Of a DNA stretch of 64,000 bases, positions 39,684 to 49,814 are shown piece by piece (position 1 is the first letter of the stretch; each line of letters opens with the position of its first letter). The stretch spans positions 310,001 through 374,000 of the forward strand of contig CP054179.1 of NCBI GenBank assembly GCA_015709615.1, written 5' to 3'. The position numbers and the translations under genes were made by a program. Source of the stretch: Gammaproteobacteria bacterium. Its GTDB lineage: Bacteria > Pseudomonadota > Gammaproteobacteria > Burkholderiales > Nitrosomonadaceae. Under the pieces are notes generated by a model. The model searched no databases. It had not been told where the DNA came from and saw nothing but the letters and a program-made list of their open reading frames with translations.

Positions 39684-39989
39684 ATGTACGTCACTATCGT
39701 TTATGCAGCCGTCAAAGCGGACAAAGTGGAAGCGTTCAAGGAAGCTACCCGCATGAATCATGAACAATCGATTTGCGAACCCGGCAACGTGCGTTTTGAC
39801 ATTCTGCAGTCCGCCGATGATCCAACCCGGTTCGTATTCTATGAAGCTTACAAAACCAAACAAGATGCCGCTGCGCATAAAGAAACCGCGCATTATCTGA
39901 CGTGGCGCGATACCGTCGCGGATTGGATGGCCGAACCGCGCAAGGGCGTGGTATATGACGGTTTGTATCCGGTTGTGAGCAACTCATGA
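39684..39989 (+). CDS. ABM-domain (LsrG/quinol monooxygenase-like) protein
   Basis: 101 residues from ATG 39684. MYVTIVYAAVKADKVEAFKE, NVRFDILQSADDPTRFVFYE and KTKQDAAAHKETAHYLTWRD are the antibiotic-biosynthesis-monooxygenase dimeric ferredoxin-like fold as in LsrG. The stop overlaps the ATG of the alcohol dehydrogenase gene, suggesting a shared substrate or detoxification path. The true substrate is not known. Confidence 0.85.
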   Translation: MYVTIVYAAVKADKVEAFKEATRMNHEQSICEPGNVRFDILQSADDPTRFVFYEAYKTKQDAAAHKETAHYLTWRDTVADWMAEPRKGVVYDGLYPVVSNS

Positions 39990-41170
39990 CGCCATTTTCG
40001 ATTGCCCGCCTACCACGCATCGAATTCGGCGCGGGCAGCTTGAAGAAACTGCCGGATATTATCGCGAGTTATGGCGCGCGCATTCTGCTGGTTACCGGCG
40101 CGCATTCTTTTATCAATACGCCGCATTGGCAATTCCTGATCGATCAACTCGAACGGCGCGGAATCACCTGGCAGCACTGCACCGTAGCGGAAGAACCCTC
40201 CCCCGCTTTGATCGACGAGCTCGTCAAAGCTCACGCCGGTGATCATTTCACCGCAATCGCCGGCATCGGCGGCGGCAGCGCACTCGATGCCGCCAAAGCG
40301 GTTGCGGGATTATTACAAGTACAGCGTTCGGTGATGGATTACCTCGAAGGCGTCGGTCCGGAATTGCCGTATCAGGGCCCCGCCGTGCCGTTCATCGCCG
40401 TGCCCACGACTGCCGGTACCGGCAGCGAGGCGACCAAAAACGCCGTGCTCAGCGTGCAAGGTGAAAACGGTTTCAAGAAATCTTTCCGCCACGACAAACT
40501 GGTCGCCGAATATGCCATCATCGATCCGGATTTACTCGCAAGCTGCCCGGCCGGCGTGATCGCCGCTAACGGCATGGACGCGCTAACACAACTGCTGGAA
40601 TCGTACGTGTCGATCAAAGCCAACGCCTTCACCGATGCGCTGGCGGTCAGTGGCTTGCAGGCCGCCCGCGACGCACTGATCCCGCTTTACCGCCAGCAAG
40701 GCGATATGGCGCAACACCGCGAAAAAATGGCCTACGCCGCACTGCTCTCCGGCATCACGCTGGCGCAAGTGGGTTTGGGCTCGGTGCACGGCTTGGCTTC
40801 CCCGCTCGGCGCTTTCTACCCGATCCCGCACGGCGCCGTCTGCGGTACCCTGGTCGCAGCCGCCACGCGAATCAACATTCGCAGCATGCAAACGCGCGAG
40901 CCGAACAACCTGGCGCTGGTAAAATACCTGCACGTCGCCGAAATCCTGTGCGAAAAACGCTTTATCGACCCGGAAACGGCATTTAGTGCTCTAACCGATC
41001 TGCTGGCACAATGGACCAACGAACTCGCCCTGCCCCGATTGTCGCATTACGGGCTACAGGAAACAGGACTCGACAAAGTCATCGCCAATTGCCGCGGTAA
41101 TAGCATGAAAACCAATCCGATTGTGCTTATGGATGAGGAAGTCCGGCAAATTTTGCTGGAAAGACTGTAG
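39986..41170 (+). CDS. Iron-containing alcohol dehydrogenase
   Basis: 394 residues. Group III Fe-ADH: N-terminal dinucleotide fold with IAGIGGGSALDAAKAVAGLL and AVPTTAGTGSEATKNAVL; C-terminal metal ligands in MDALTQLLESYVSIKANAFT and the two His-bearing SVHGLASPLGAFYPIPHGAV. It reduces or oxidises small aldehydes or alcohols with NAD(P)H. It is coupled to the LsrG-like gene by ATGA overlap. Confidence 0.92.
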   Translation: MTPFSIARLPRIEFGAGSLKKLPDIIASYGARILLVTGAHSFINTPHWQFLIDQLERRGITWQHCTVAEEPSPALIDELVKAHAGDHFTAIAGIGGGSALDAAKAVAGLLQVQRSVMDYLEGVGPELPYQGPAVPFIAVPTTAGTGSEATKNAVLSVQGENGFKKSFRHDKLVAEYAIIDPDLLASCPAGVIAANGMDALTQLLESYVSIKANAFTDALAVSGLQAARDALIPLYRQQGDMAQHREKMAYAALLSGITLAQVGLGSVHGLASPLGAFYPIPHGAVCGTLVAAATRINIRSMQTREPNNLALVKYLHVAEILCEKRFIDPETAFSALTDLLAQWTNELALPRLSHYGLQETGLDKVIANCRGNSMKTNPIVLMDEEVRQILLERL

Positions 41171-41207
41171 CCACCCAAAGTACTGAGAAAAGTAATTGAC
41201 ACCTTAC

Positions 41208-41924
<717 letters not shown>

Positions 41925-42004
41925 GTTGCCACCTTTCCTTGAAAGTAGTGATAATCTCACGGTGTAGATGCTATTTCGATCCAATGAACCCAAAGGAGTT
42001 AACC

Positions 42005-42526
42005 ATGAACAACACTCGCAAATCTGTTGCCGCCGCAGTTACGGCGCTATCGCTATGGGCATTGTCCGGTCACGTTTCCGCGCAGAATTTTCCGACGCAA
42101 AAAGTGCTGCCGCTGGAATTATCAACCCAGGCGGCGATGGCGGCAATCAAAAAATGCCATGACGACGGCTTCAAAGTCAGCGTCGCCATTGTCGACCAAT
42201 CCGGTTTGCTCAAGGTGCAATTGAAAGCCGACGGCGCCGGGCCGCACACGTTGGACAGTAGCCGCCGCAAAGCTTACACCGCCAACAGTTTGCGTGATTC
42301 GACGCACAAATACGCCGTGCTGGTCGCGCAAAAGCCGGAATTACAAAGCCTGACGCGCTTAAACGACAACATTCTGTTACTGGGTGGCGGCTTCCCGATC
42401 AAAATAGGCGGTGAAGTGGTCGGCGGTATCGGCGTCGGCGGAGCGCCGGGCATCGAGTTTGACGAAGTTTGCGCCAGCGCGGCGTTGAAAATCCTGAAAG
42501 CGGACGATACCTTCGAGCGGAAATGA
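42005..42526 (+). CDS. Exported GlcG/HbpS-like heme-binding-type protein
   Basis: 173 residues from ATG 42005 (AAAGGAG site). Signal peptide up to SGHVSA, then ALELSTQAAMAAIKKC-type helix, DDGFKVSVAIVDQSGLLKVQ, RKAYTANSLRDST and FPIKIGGEVVGGIGVGGAPG, the GlcG/HbpS fold. Some members bind heme or sense redox in the periplasm. A role here is inferred only from family. It is divergent from the dienelactone hydrolase. Confidence 0.85.
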   Translation: MNNTRKSVAAAVTALSLWALSGHVSAQNFPTQKVLPLELSTQAAMAAIKKCHDDGFKVSVAIVDQSGLLKVQLKADGAGPHTLDSSRRKAYTANSLRDSTHKYAVLVAQKPELQSLTRLNDNILLLGGGFPIKIGGEVVGGIGVGGAPGIEFDEVCASAALKILKADDTFERK

Positions 42527-43564
42527 TTACCGCTGCTGCATCATCGCCGCGTAGGCGATGAACAAATCTTCCAAAAACAGGCGCGGATTCAACGGATGGT
42601 GCGCCAGTTTCTGCTTATTGTTCAGTTCCCGGGCGAATGCCCCGCACGCGAGCGGGTTCAGTTGGTTGCTTAACGTTTGGATCGTGGGCAGTTGTTTCAA
42701 AAAATAGCGCACCTTGCCGGTGGTGCGGTAACTGATCAAGTCATAACACCATTTTTGCAGCCAATTGACGATCACCGGTAAGCTGCTTTGCTGCAATGCA
42801 TCAGCCAGCAGCAGCGGATCAAGCCGCTTGGGATCGGCGACATGACGCACGAATTGCTCGAAACTTGCCGCATCGCCGCCTTGCGAAATCAGCAATGCCG
42901 ATAGCGGCGCATAACCGGCAGCGGCAAGGCACTCTTCGGGATCGTTAACCCCTTGCTGGCGCAACCAAGCCACCGACGCGGCGATATCCGGCAGCGGCAT
43001 CGCCAGTTGCTGGCAGCGGCTGCGAATGGTCGGCAGCAAATGCTGCGCCTGATGTGTCACCAAAATGAACAGCACATCCGGCGGCGGTTCTTCGAGTTTT
43101 TTCAGCAGTGCATTGGCAGCGGCGGTATTCATCGCCTCCGCTGGATAGATCAGAACGATCTTGTAACCGCCTTGATGCCCGGTGAGATAAACAAAATCGT
43201 TCAGTTTACGGATTTGCTCGATGCCGATTTTCTGGCTGGCACTTTTCTTAGATGTTGCGCTGGATTTCTCGTCGCTTTCTTCTTTCTCCGCAGGCTCATT
43301 CGCTGCAGCGGCGAATGCTTCCGGCACCACTTGATAAAAATTCGGGTGACTTTCCTGCTCGAACCAGCCGCAACTCGCACACCGGCCGCATGCCTGCTGG
43401 CCCGTTGCCGGTTCGGTGCACAGTAGCGATTGCGCCAACCGCCGGGCGAAATCGTATTTGCCGGTGCCTTGTTTTCCCTTGAGCAGCAGCGCATGCCCCC
43501 AGAATCGGCGGCTGTGCAGCAACTTCTGCCAGAATGCCTGCTGCCAGGGAAAAATTTCACGCAT
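42527..43564 (-). CDS. holB: DNA polymerase III delta-prime subunit
   Basis: 345 residues from ATG 43564, overlapping tmk by 8 bases. P-loop-like ALLLKGKQGTGKYDFARRLA, zinc motif QACGRCASCGWFEQESHPNF, IEQIRKLNDFVYLTGHQGGY, AANALLKKLEEPPPDVLFIL with the SRC motif in TIRSRCQQLAMPLP. This is the clamp-loader delta-prime subunit. The zinc module has four Cys as expected. An Ala/Ser/Lys/Glu insert follows the zinc module. Tmk-HolB pairing is standard in beta- and gammaproteobacteria. Confidence 0.95.
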   Translation of the reverse strand: MREIFPWQQAFWQKLLHSRRFWGHALLLKGKQGTGKYDFARRLAQSLLCTEPATGQQACGRCASCGWFEQESHPNFYQVVPEAFAAAANEPAEKEESDEKSSATSKKSASQKIGIEQIRKLNDFVYLTGHQGGYKIVLIYPAEAMNTAAANALLKKLEEPPPDVLFILVTHQAQHLLPTIRSRCQQLAMPLPDIAASVAWLRQQGVNDPEECLAAAGYAPLSALLISQGGDAASFEQFVRHVADPKRLDPLLLADALQQSSLPVIVNWLQKWCYDLISYRTTGKVRYFLKQLPTIQTLSNQLNPLACGAFARELNNKQKLAHHPLNPRLFLEDLFIAYAAMMQQR

Positions 43565-44183
43565 AGTGTAACAGCCGCTGAACGGTTTGCTCGACCGCCG
43601 CTTTGACTTCCGCGAGTGGGCGGCTGCTGTCGATGATGTGAATACGACCGGGAAATTGCCGCGCCCGGTCGAGGTAAGCGTTTCGCACGCGTTGAAAGAA
43701 ACCCGCCTGCTCTTGCTCGAAACGATCGGCATCTTTGATTTGACTGACGCGCTGCTGGCCGATCTCCACCGGTACATCGAAATACAACGTCAAATCCGGC
43801 TGCAAAGCACCCTGCACCCATTGCTCCAGAATGCCAAGCTTGGCGTTATCCAGTCCCCGCCCGCCGCCTTGATAGGCAAAACTGGCATCGGTGAAGCGAT
43901 CGGAGATCACCCATTGGCCTAGTTGCAGCGCAGGCAGAATCACTTTATCCAGATGCTCGCGCCGCGCCGCGAACATCAGCAAAGCTTCGGTCTCCGCGTG
44001 CATGGTCATCGATTTATCCAGCAACACAGCGCGCAATCGCTCACCCAGTTCGGTGCCACCCGGCTCACGTGTGACGACGGTCTGCAACCCCGCACGCTGC
44101 AACAACTCGACAATCCACGCCAGCTGCGTCGATTTTCCGGCGCCGTCAATGCCTTCGAGTGTGATGAATTTACCTTGCTTCAT
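43557..44183 (-). CDS. tmk: Thymidylate kinase
   Basis: 208 residues. P-loop FITLEGIDGAGKSTQLAWIV; TREPGGTELGERLRAVLL; the DRFTDASFAYQGGGRGLD lid and base-binding region. It makes dTDP from dTMP. Normal length and all key motifs are present. Translated first in the tmk-holB pair; the stop overlaps the holB start. Confidence 0.97.
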   Translation of the reverse strand: MKQGKFITLEGIDGAGKSTQLAWIVELLQRAGLQTVVTREPGGTELGERLRAVLLDKSMTMHAETEALLMFAARREHLDKVILPALQLGQWVISDRFTDASFAYQGGGRGLDNAKLGILEQWVQGALQPDLTLYFDVPVEIGQQRVSQIKDADRFEQEQAGFFQRVRNAYLDRARQFPGRIHIIDSSRPLAEVKAAVEQTVQRLLHYA

Positions 44184-44252
44184 GTCTTTTCAGTTTTCAA
44201 GTGCAGTTGCAGTCAGTTACCATGTGCGATTGTTCATTTTTTTGATTTTAAC

Positions 44253-44828
44253 ATGCGTCTGGACGCCACCGGATTGCTCGATTCCGCTAAATTCATCGCC
44301 TCGCCGAATTATGACGAACGCCCGCCGGGCACGGACATCAATCTATTGGTGATCCACAACATCAGCCTGCCGCCCAATGAATTCGGCGGCGATGGTGTGA
44401 TCGAACTGTTCACCAACTGCATCGATCCGGCTGCACACCCCTATTATCAAGCGCTACAGGGTTTGAAGGTATCGGCACACTTTTTCATCCGCCGCGATGG
44501 CGCTCTAATTCAATTCGTACCGTGCATCCAGCGCGCCTGGCATGCGGGTGTCTCGAACTGGCAAGGCCGCGAACGCTGCAACGATTTCTCGATCGGCATC
44601 GAGCTCGAAGGCAGCGACACCACGCCGTTTACCGACGCGCAATATGAAGTACTGATCGGTTTGACACAATGTTTGTGCGAACGATATCCGATTCAGAGTA
44701 TCGCCGGGCATTCGGACATCGCCCCCGGGCGCAAAACCGACCCGGGGCCTTGGTTTGATTGGAAAAGATATGACAGCAGTTTGAGCAGCAATTTAATTAA
44801 CCGACCAGCCAATAACACACCGTCGTAA
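44253..44828 (+). CDS. ampD: AmpD-type N-acetyl-anhydromuramyl-L-alanine amidase
   Basis: 191 residues from ATG 44253. SPNYDERPPGTDINLLVIHN carries the first zinc His, VSAHFFIRRDGALIQFVPCI the AHF catalytic region, RAWHAGVSNWQGRERCNDFS and IAGHSDIAPGRKTDPGPWFD the remaining ligands. It is a cytoplasmic enzyme of peptidoglycan recycling. Its 3' end overlaps the convergent transporter gene by 32 bases. Confidence 0.95.
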   Translation: MRLDATGLLDSAKFIASPNYDERPPGTDINLLVIHNISLPPNEFGGDGVIELFTNCIDPAAHPYYQALQGLKVSAHFFIRRDGALIQFVPCIQRAWHAGVSNWQGRERCNDFSIGIELEGSDTTPFTDAQYEVLIGLTQCLCERYPIQSIAGHSDIAPGRKTDPGPWFDWKRYDSSLSSNLINRPANNTPS

Positions 44829-46167
44829 TCACCGCTGCGCCGATGAAATTAAGCACTAACCCTTCGCGCACCATGCTGCTGATCGGCACCGCGCCGGTGC
44901 CGAACACGATGGCATTCGGCGGCGTGCCGACCGGCATCATGAAACCATAGCTGGCGGCCATCGCGGCCGGCAGCATCAGCAGCGCGGGATCGACATTGGC
45001 GGCTAGTGCAGCCGGACCAAGAATCGGCATCAACAAAACGGTGATGGCCGTATTACTCGTAACTTCAGTAAGAAAAGTAACCAATAATGCGACGCATACA
45101 ATGATGATCAACGGATGCAAACCGGACAGAACGGATAACTGCTCGCCCACCGCTTGCGACAATCCGGTTTCGATGAACGCCTGCGCAATCGCAATCCCTC
45201 CGGCAAACAAAATCAAAATACCCCACGGCACCTTGACGGCGGTATCCCAGTTCAGCAATTGGCCGCCACGGCCGTTCGGGATCAGAAACATCGCCACCAC
45301 GGCGATCAATGCCACCGTCGCATCGCTCGCTCCTTTCAGACCGAGCCAGACGCTCCAACCGCCGAACGGTTCGTTGCGCGTGATCCACGCCAGCACGGTC
45401 AGCCCGAAAATCAACAGCATGCGCCGTTCTTCCGCGCGCCATGGCCCTGCCGGAGGCATCGCCAAATCACCCTTGAAATGCAAATGCCGGGTCAGCCACA
45501 AACCCGCCAGCGGCGTCATCAACAGCACCACCGGCACACCCCAGCTCATCCACTGCGTAAAACTGACCGTGATTCCCGTGAAGCTTTCATATTCGCGCAT
45601 GAACACCAGATTCGGCGGTGTGCCGATCGGCGAACCCAATCCGCCGATACTGCTGCCGTAAGCGATTGACAGCAGCAACGGGATAGCGAGCTTTTTATCG
45701 TTGCTCTGATCGATCACCGCCAATGCCAGCGGCAACATCATCAGCGTGGTCGCGGTATTGGAAATCCACATGCTGATAAACGCGCAGGCGCACAAAAAAC
45801 CGAACACGATACGCCGGCTGCTATGCCCGCCGACGATACGAATCAACCCGAGCGCCAGCCGGTGATGCGCGCCGGAATGCGCCAGCGCCGCCGAGATCAT
45901 AAAACCGCCGAGCATCAGCAACACCATATCGTCGCCGTACGCTCGCGCGATGTCCTCCTTGGTCAACACCCCCGCCAACGGAAACACCGCCAACGGAATG
46001 ATCGACGTCACCGGAATCGGAATCGGCTCAAAAATCCACCAGACGACGCACAGAGTGACGATGGCACCAGCCCAACAGGCTTTGGCGTCCCAGCCGGAGG
46101 CGTTCATGCTTATGGCCATAACTATGGCGAAGCAGGGACCGAGAATAAGCGACCAATACCGGATCAT
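44797..46167 (-). CDS. DASS/SLC13 family anion:sodium symporter
   Basis: 456 residues with 11-13 membrane helices. The family motifs are AFISMWISNTATTLMMLPLA and a second SNT near the C-terminus (LTEVTSNTAITVLLMPIL), which bind sodium and the substrate, plus the closing YGFMMPVGTPPNAIVFGTG. It carries dicarboxylates, sulfate or similar anions; which one cannot be read from sequence. Convergent with ampD. Confidence 0.9.
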   Translation of the reverse strand: MIRYWSLILGPCFAIVMAISMNASGWDAKACWAGAIVTLCVVWWIFEPIPIPVTSIIPLAVFPLAGVLTKEDIARAYGDDMVLLMLGGFMISAALAHSGAHHRLALGLIRIVGGHSSRRIVFGFLCACAFISMWISNTATTLMMLPLALAVIDQSNDKKLAIPLLLSIAYGSSIGGLGSPIGTPPNLVFMREYESFTGITVSFTQWMSWGVPVVLLMTPLAGLWLTRHLHFKGDLAMPPAGPWRAEERRMLLIFGLTVLAWITRNEPFGGWSVWLGLKGASDATVALIAVVAMFLIPNGRGGQLLNWDTAVKVPWGILILFAGGIAIAQAFIETGLSQAVGEQLSVLSGLHPLIIIVCVALLVTFLTEVTSNTAITVLLMPILGPAALAANVDPALLMLPAAMAASYGFMMPVGTPPNAIVFGTGAVPISSMVREGLVLNFIGAAVITTVCYWLVG

Positions 46168-46267
46168 AGTTTCTTTGTAATTCCTTATATTTCGACTTGT
46201 ACAGTTAACAATGGCAATTATTCACAGATGCCTTCCTGAGTAACAGGAGCAATACAGTAGAATTTTC

Positions 46268-46498
46268 TATCAAAGAACGAACACCATCCGCTTATCGCGC
46301 GAAGTGGCCGATACGTTCCGCGCTATCGGCAGCGACTGGCAAACGAATGAAAAACATTTTCGAGGAAACAAAAAGACGCAGTTTATAGGTAACAAGCATT
46401 TTGTTGCCTATTCTCAACACCGCAGGTTTGATGTTGGACTTTCTTCGGCAGCCAAATCTACCGCGCTCATGGAGTGGCTACGGGAGTATCGTTCATAA
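46268..46498 (+). pseudogene. Truncated unknown reading frame in a gene-poor gap
   Basis: The gap 46168-46544 has no convincing full gene. A plus-strand frame from about 46268 reads RLSREVADTFRAIGSDWQTN and later KSTALMEWLREYRS before TAA at 46498; no ATG or ribosome-binding site is seen. It looks like the C-terminal end of a lost gene. Confidence 0.3.
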
Positions 46499-46544
46499 CC
46501 GCCAGGTGGAACGAAAAACCATTCATTTTCATAAATGTGTGATA

Positions 46545-47429
46545 TCAAGATCTGATACCTTGGGAGCGATTGTTAGGCGGATAGTACAAGGCGATTGCTC
46601 TAATTGCTTCAACGGCTTTGTCCAGGGGTATCTCGAAAAATTCACGAGACGACGTAGAACGATGAGATGCCAACTCAGTGTGAACCAGCTTCTCAACTTG
46701 ATGGCAATCTGAAACCATCACCTGAAAAACCACATAAAACCGCAATGGCACACCGGTTCCTGTACTAATCTCTTGAGCGCGCTTCTGCGGGCTACGAATT
46801 GTTTTGCCAATTTTAAGAAAATCTTCTTTCAATGCCGGGCTGACCATGACGTAAACGAAGCCTTCGTTTTCAGAAGAGACGCCCGTGCACTTCGAAAACC
46901 TTTCTCGATCCGATCGGAAGGATTGGCCATATCTTTGGTCTAATTCCGCGATAATACGATCTTCTGCTACATATCCTTTCTCAGTATTCTGGAAAATAAC
47001 TGCACGCACAATTTGTTCAGCGATATCAAGTCGTCCAAAGGTGATATGAGCTACTTCATACCGCAGGTACATCTTCCAAGAATCAAGCAGGTAGGCACGA
47101 TAGTCAGCAAGTGCAGCCGAGAATGCGGGCAATCTAACCGTCTGAATCCGCCAGCGATAGAAGGATGCCAAAAGTTCATGAGGTACTTGGAGCACACGAT
47201 GATCAAAGTTTGAAATTGTTGACAGTCCTTCCCGTTCAGGAAAAAACAACGGATTCGTCTCCGTGAAAAACATTACCGCCTTGCGAGCACACGAAAACAT
47301 ATAAAAAGATGTTCCCATCGCAAGGCCGTCTTCTTCGAACCATGCGCCGTTGATCTTGAACCACAGATCATGCTGCACCCACATCAAGTCTCGATCTTGA
47401 TCTCCAGAGAAAGTTGAGCCTACAAACAT
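46545..47429 (-). CDS. T5orf172/MUG113-type GIY-YIG protein with unknown N-terminal domain
   Basis: 294 residues. The C-terminal third (about 190-285) has GFVYVMVSPALKEDFLKIGK, TRSPQKRAQEISTGTGVPL-like spacing, VVFQVMVSDCHQVEKLVHTE and the closing STSSREFFEIPLDKAVEAI. This is the T5orf172/MUG113 branch of GIY-YIG nucleases. The N-terminal 185 residues are unrecognised and aromatic-rich. Such genes are usually accessory or mobile. It borders a degenerate gap, in keeping with island-like origin. Confidence 0.75.
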   Translation of the reverse strand: MFVGSTFSGDQDRDLMWVQHDLWFKINGAWFEEDGLAMGTSFYMFSCARKAVMFFTETNPLFFPEREGLSTISNFDHRVLQVPHELLASFYRWRIQTVRLPAFSAALADYRAYLLDSWKMYLRYEVAHITFGRLDIAEQIVRAVIFQNTEKGYVAEDRIIAELDQRYGQSFRSDRERFSKCTGVSSENEGFVYVMVSPALKEDFLKIGKTIRSPQKRAQEISTGTGVPLRFYVVFQVMVSDCHQVEKLVHTELASHRSTSSREFFEIPLDKAVEAIRAIALYYPPNNRSQGIRS

Positions 47430-47503
47430 ATTATTGAATCCGATTAACGTAAAAATAAGCTCGAGGGATCACATCTCGACATCGCTGATTTACAACCAAT
47501 CAA

Positions 47504-48412
47504 TCAACCGCGCACCACCCGGTAATTAGCCACTAACCGGCACTCCCCACTTGGCGCAACTTCCACGACATCATCCGCCGCATTGGTCGTTTCCACGCAC
47601 AATAAGCGCTGGTAATCGTGATCTTCCAAATCCGCCATGTCTTTGGCGATTTTTTCCCACGGGTTCCATACCACAGCGGTTTTACTGTTCTGCGAGGTGA
47701 TCTGGATACGGCGACTCAAGGCTGCGTCGTTGATGGTCAAGGTATTGCCAACATTCAGATAGATGCGGTCGACTTCGGCGTCGATGGTCACGTCACCTGT
47801 TTGATGTTTTTGCGTGTTGCCGCCACCGGCTTTGTCGAGGTAGTCGCAGCCGTTCAGGCCGAGTACTTTGGTTTGCGTGATGTCGCCGACCCTGAAATAG
47901 GTGTGGAATGCCTGAGTGATGGTGAATTTTTCCTTGCCGGTGTTACGCGTGATCAATGACAGATTCAAGCTGTCGCCGATGACGATTTCCTGCCGCAGGC
48001 TGAAGGCATGCGGCCAGATGGCTTGCGTTTCCGCCGTATCGTCCAAGCCAACGGTGACTTTGATGTCGCCATTGCTTAGCGCTTCGGTGGCCACCACATT
48101 CCAGCCGCGATTGCGCACGAAGCCGTGTCCAGGGCGGCCTTTGCCTTCCGGATCGGCGCCAAACCACGGCCAGCAGATTGGCGCGCCGCCTTTAATGGCC
48201 TTGCCATCCTGGTAATACGCTTTCGCGCTCAAAAACATCACATCTTCCGGTTCACCGGCGGGTTGATACGACAGCACTTGACCGGCATGGATCGAGATCA
48301 GCGCTTTGGCCTTGGCGATATTGACTTGAATCATCGGTAATCCGCCTTTGCCGGTGATAAATTCGAGTTGACCTGCGATGCCAAAATTGGCGTTGAGTTG
48401 TTCAATAGTCAT
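47504..48412 (-). CDS. D-hexose-6-phosphate mutarotase (aldose 1-epimerase family)
   Basis: 302 residues. AKALISIHAGQVLSYQPAGE, KAIKGGAPICWPWFGADPEG, GHGFVRNRGWNVVATEAL, and FTITQAFHTYFRVGDITQTK with late WNPWEKIAKDMADLEDHDYQ are the YeaD pattern with catalytic His and Glu. It interconverts anomers of hexose 6-phosphates. Family length is normal. Confidence 0.92.
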   Translation of the reverse strand: MTIEQLNANFGIAGQLEFITGKGGLPMIQVNIAKAKALISIHAGQVLSYQPAGEPEDVMFLSAKAYYQDGKAIKGGAPICWPWFGADPEGKGRPGHGFVRNRGWNVVATEALSNGDIKVTVGLDDTAETQAIWPHAFSLRQEIVIGDSLNLSLITRNTGKEKFTITQAFHTYFRVGDITQTKVLGLNGCDYLDKAGGGNTQKHQTGDVTIDAEVDRIYLNVGNTLTINDAALSRRIQITSQNSKTAVVWNPWEKIAKDMADLEDHDYQRLLCVETTNAADDVVEVAPSGECRLVANYRVVRG

Positions 48413-48499
48413 AACGTTCCTTATCCAATTAATTCAAATTGATTTAAGACAAAAAGGCAAAAATACTAAAAGAGCAAAAAAATGGTTTAATCAACTTCA

Positions 48500-49018
48500 T
48501 TATGTTTTTTTATTCATTCTGAATTTAAAAAACATAGGTGCATTTTCAGTAGAGAAACCATAATCAACTGAAGCACCATTAGCAATCCCATGATCTTTGT
48601 AATCTATTTTAATAGTTCCAGAACCTATATCAGTTAGCATTCTGTCGTGCTTATACGTATATACAGCATTATATTTATCTATAAATTTACCACGAATAAC
48701 ATACTCAATCGGTTCACGTTCTTCTTTTCCACTTGGAGCTACAAGTTTTCCACGAAATTTGCCCATGAATTGCTGCTGAATTGTGAGCTCTTCATTATAA
48801 TTTTTGGTGTTATGAATAATTCCTTTTTCTAAAGAGAAACTAGCAGTTTGGACATTCCACGTACCTACAATATCAATATAATTATCAGATAGGTATGTAT
48901 ATTTATCTTTTATCCAATCCTTAAATAAGCTTAAAAAAATTGTTCCGAGTGAACCGAGAATAATACCTAGCAATGAACTCATCGACATAAAAAATCCATA
49001 TATGAAAGCCTCCCTCAA
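48500..49018 (-). CDS. Membrane-anchored unknown protein, AT-rich
   Basis: 172 residues. One N-terminal membrane helix (SMSSLLGIILGSLGTIFLSL), then a beta-rich cytoplasmic or periplasmic domain (YIDIVGTWNVQTASFSLEKG, EYVIRGKFIDKYNAVYTYKH). The base composition is clearly more AT-rich than the flanking host genes, suggesting acquired DNA. No family is recognised. It lies between the mutarotase gene and the IS element. Confidence 0.6.
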   Translation of the reverse strand: MREAFIYGFFMSMSSLLGIILGSLGTIFLSLFKDWIKDKYTYLSDNYIDIVGTWNVQTASFSLEKGIIHNTKNYNEELTIQQQFMGKFRGKLVAPSGKEEREPIEYVIRGKFIDKYNAVYTYKHDRMLTDIGSGTIKIDYKDHGIANGASVDYGFSTENAPMFFKFRMNKKT

Positions 49019-49076
49019 TAATTAAAAATTACTACCTAACTTAGTATTCGCAATTGCTATAGCTAATATTATTCTT

Positions 49077-49814
49077 GGGTCTTAGGAAGTTAAGCACTTA
49101 CTAAAGTGTGCTAACTTTCTGAGATGAATGCTAAAAACAGATACTATTTTCGTTCTCGAATCAGAGAAGCAAAATTCAGGCAACTTATTCGATGTTTTTC
49201 GATGGATTTTACTGCTACTGACACAGCCCAATTGACCGGCATTTCTATCCGATCCGTCAATACCATTTATCTTAAAATACGACAGCGAATTGCCCAGAAT
49301 TGCGAACTTGAATCCCCTCTGCAAGGTTCTGTAGAAGTTGATGAGTCTTACTTTGGTGCCCAGCGAGTCAGGGGTAAAAGGGGGCGGGGCGCTTATGGCA
49401 AAACAATAGTCTTTGGTGTGCTTAAACGCCAAGGAAAAGTTTATACAGAGATTGTTCCAGATTGCTCTAAAGCGACATTGCAAGCCATTATCCGTGGGCA
49501 TGTAGCGCCCGATACCGTAATCCATTCCGATGGATGGCGTGGTTATGACGGATTGGTCGATATCGGCTTTGATAAGCACTTCAGGGTTCACCATGGTGAC
49601 AATGAGTTTGCCAGTGGCGAGCGGCATATTAATGGTATCGAGTCTTTCTGGAGTTTTGCTAAAAGACGTTTGGCCAAGTTCAATGGTGTGCCCGAACATA
49701 CTTTCTACCTGCACTTGAAAGAAACCGAATTTCGTTTTAATCATCGCCGTGATAATCTCTATCATGAAATTCTTAAATTGTTACGTTTAAACCCGCTTTA
49801 ACTTCCTAAGACCC
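49077..49814 (+). mobile_element. Intact IS1595-family insertion sequence (IS1016/ISXO2-like)
   Basis: 738 bp bounded by perfect 17-bp inverted repeats GGGTCTTAGGAAGTTAA (49077-49093) and its complement (49798-49814). A 7-bp direct repeat TATTCTT flanks it (49070-49076 and 49815-49821), consistent with target duplication. It contains one transposase gene without frameshift. Its right end overlaps the last base of the purT stop codon. Confidence 0.93.
49124..49801 (+). CDS. IS1595-family transposase (ISXO2-like DDE)
   Basis: 225 residues. N-terminal HTH (FTATDTAQLTGISIRSVNTI), catalytic Asp in GSVEVDESYFGAQRVRGKRG, second Asp in DTVIHSDGWRGYDGLVDIG, and a late Asn/Glu-type residue in ASGERHINGIESFWSFAKRR (N/H-x-E). 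All DDE-type positions look present, so it is probably active. It fills nearly the whole element. Confidence 0.93.
   Translation: MNAKNRYYFRSRIREAKFRQLIRCFSMDFTATDTAQLTGISIRSVNTIYLKIRQRIAQNCELESPLQGSVEVDESYFGAQRVRGKRGRGAYGKTIVFGVLKRQGKVYTEIVPDCSKATLQAIIRGHVAPDTVIHSDGWRGYDGLVDIGFDKHFRVHHGDNEFASGERHINGIESFWSFAKRRLAKFNGVPEHTFYLHLKETEFRFNHRRDNLYHEILKLLRLNPL

Noticed and set aside
43201..43821. 206-codon ORF overlapping holB and tmk in another frame
   Set aside because: Both holB and tmk show full family motifs in their own frames; this frame has none.
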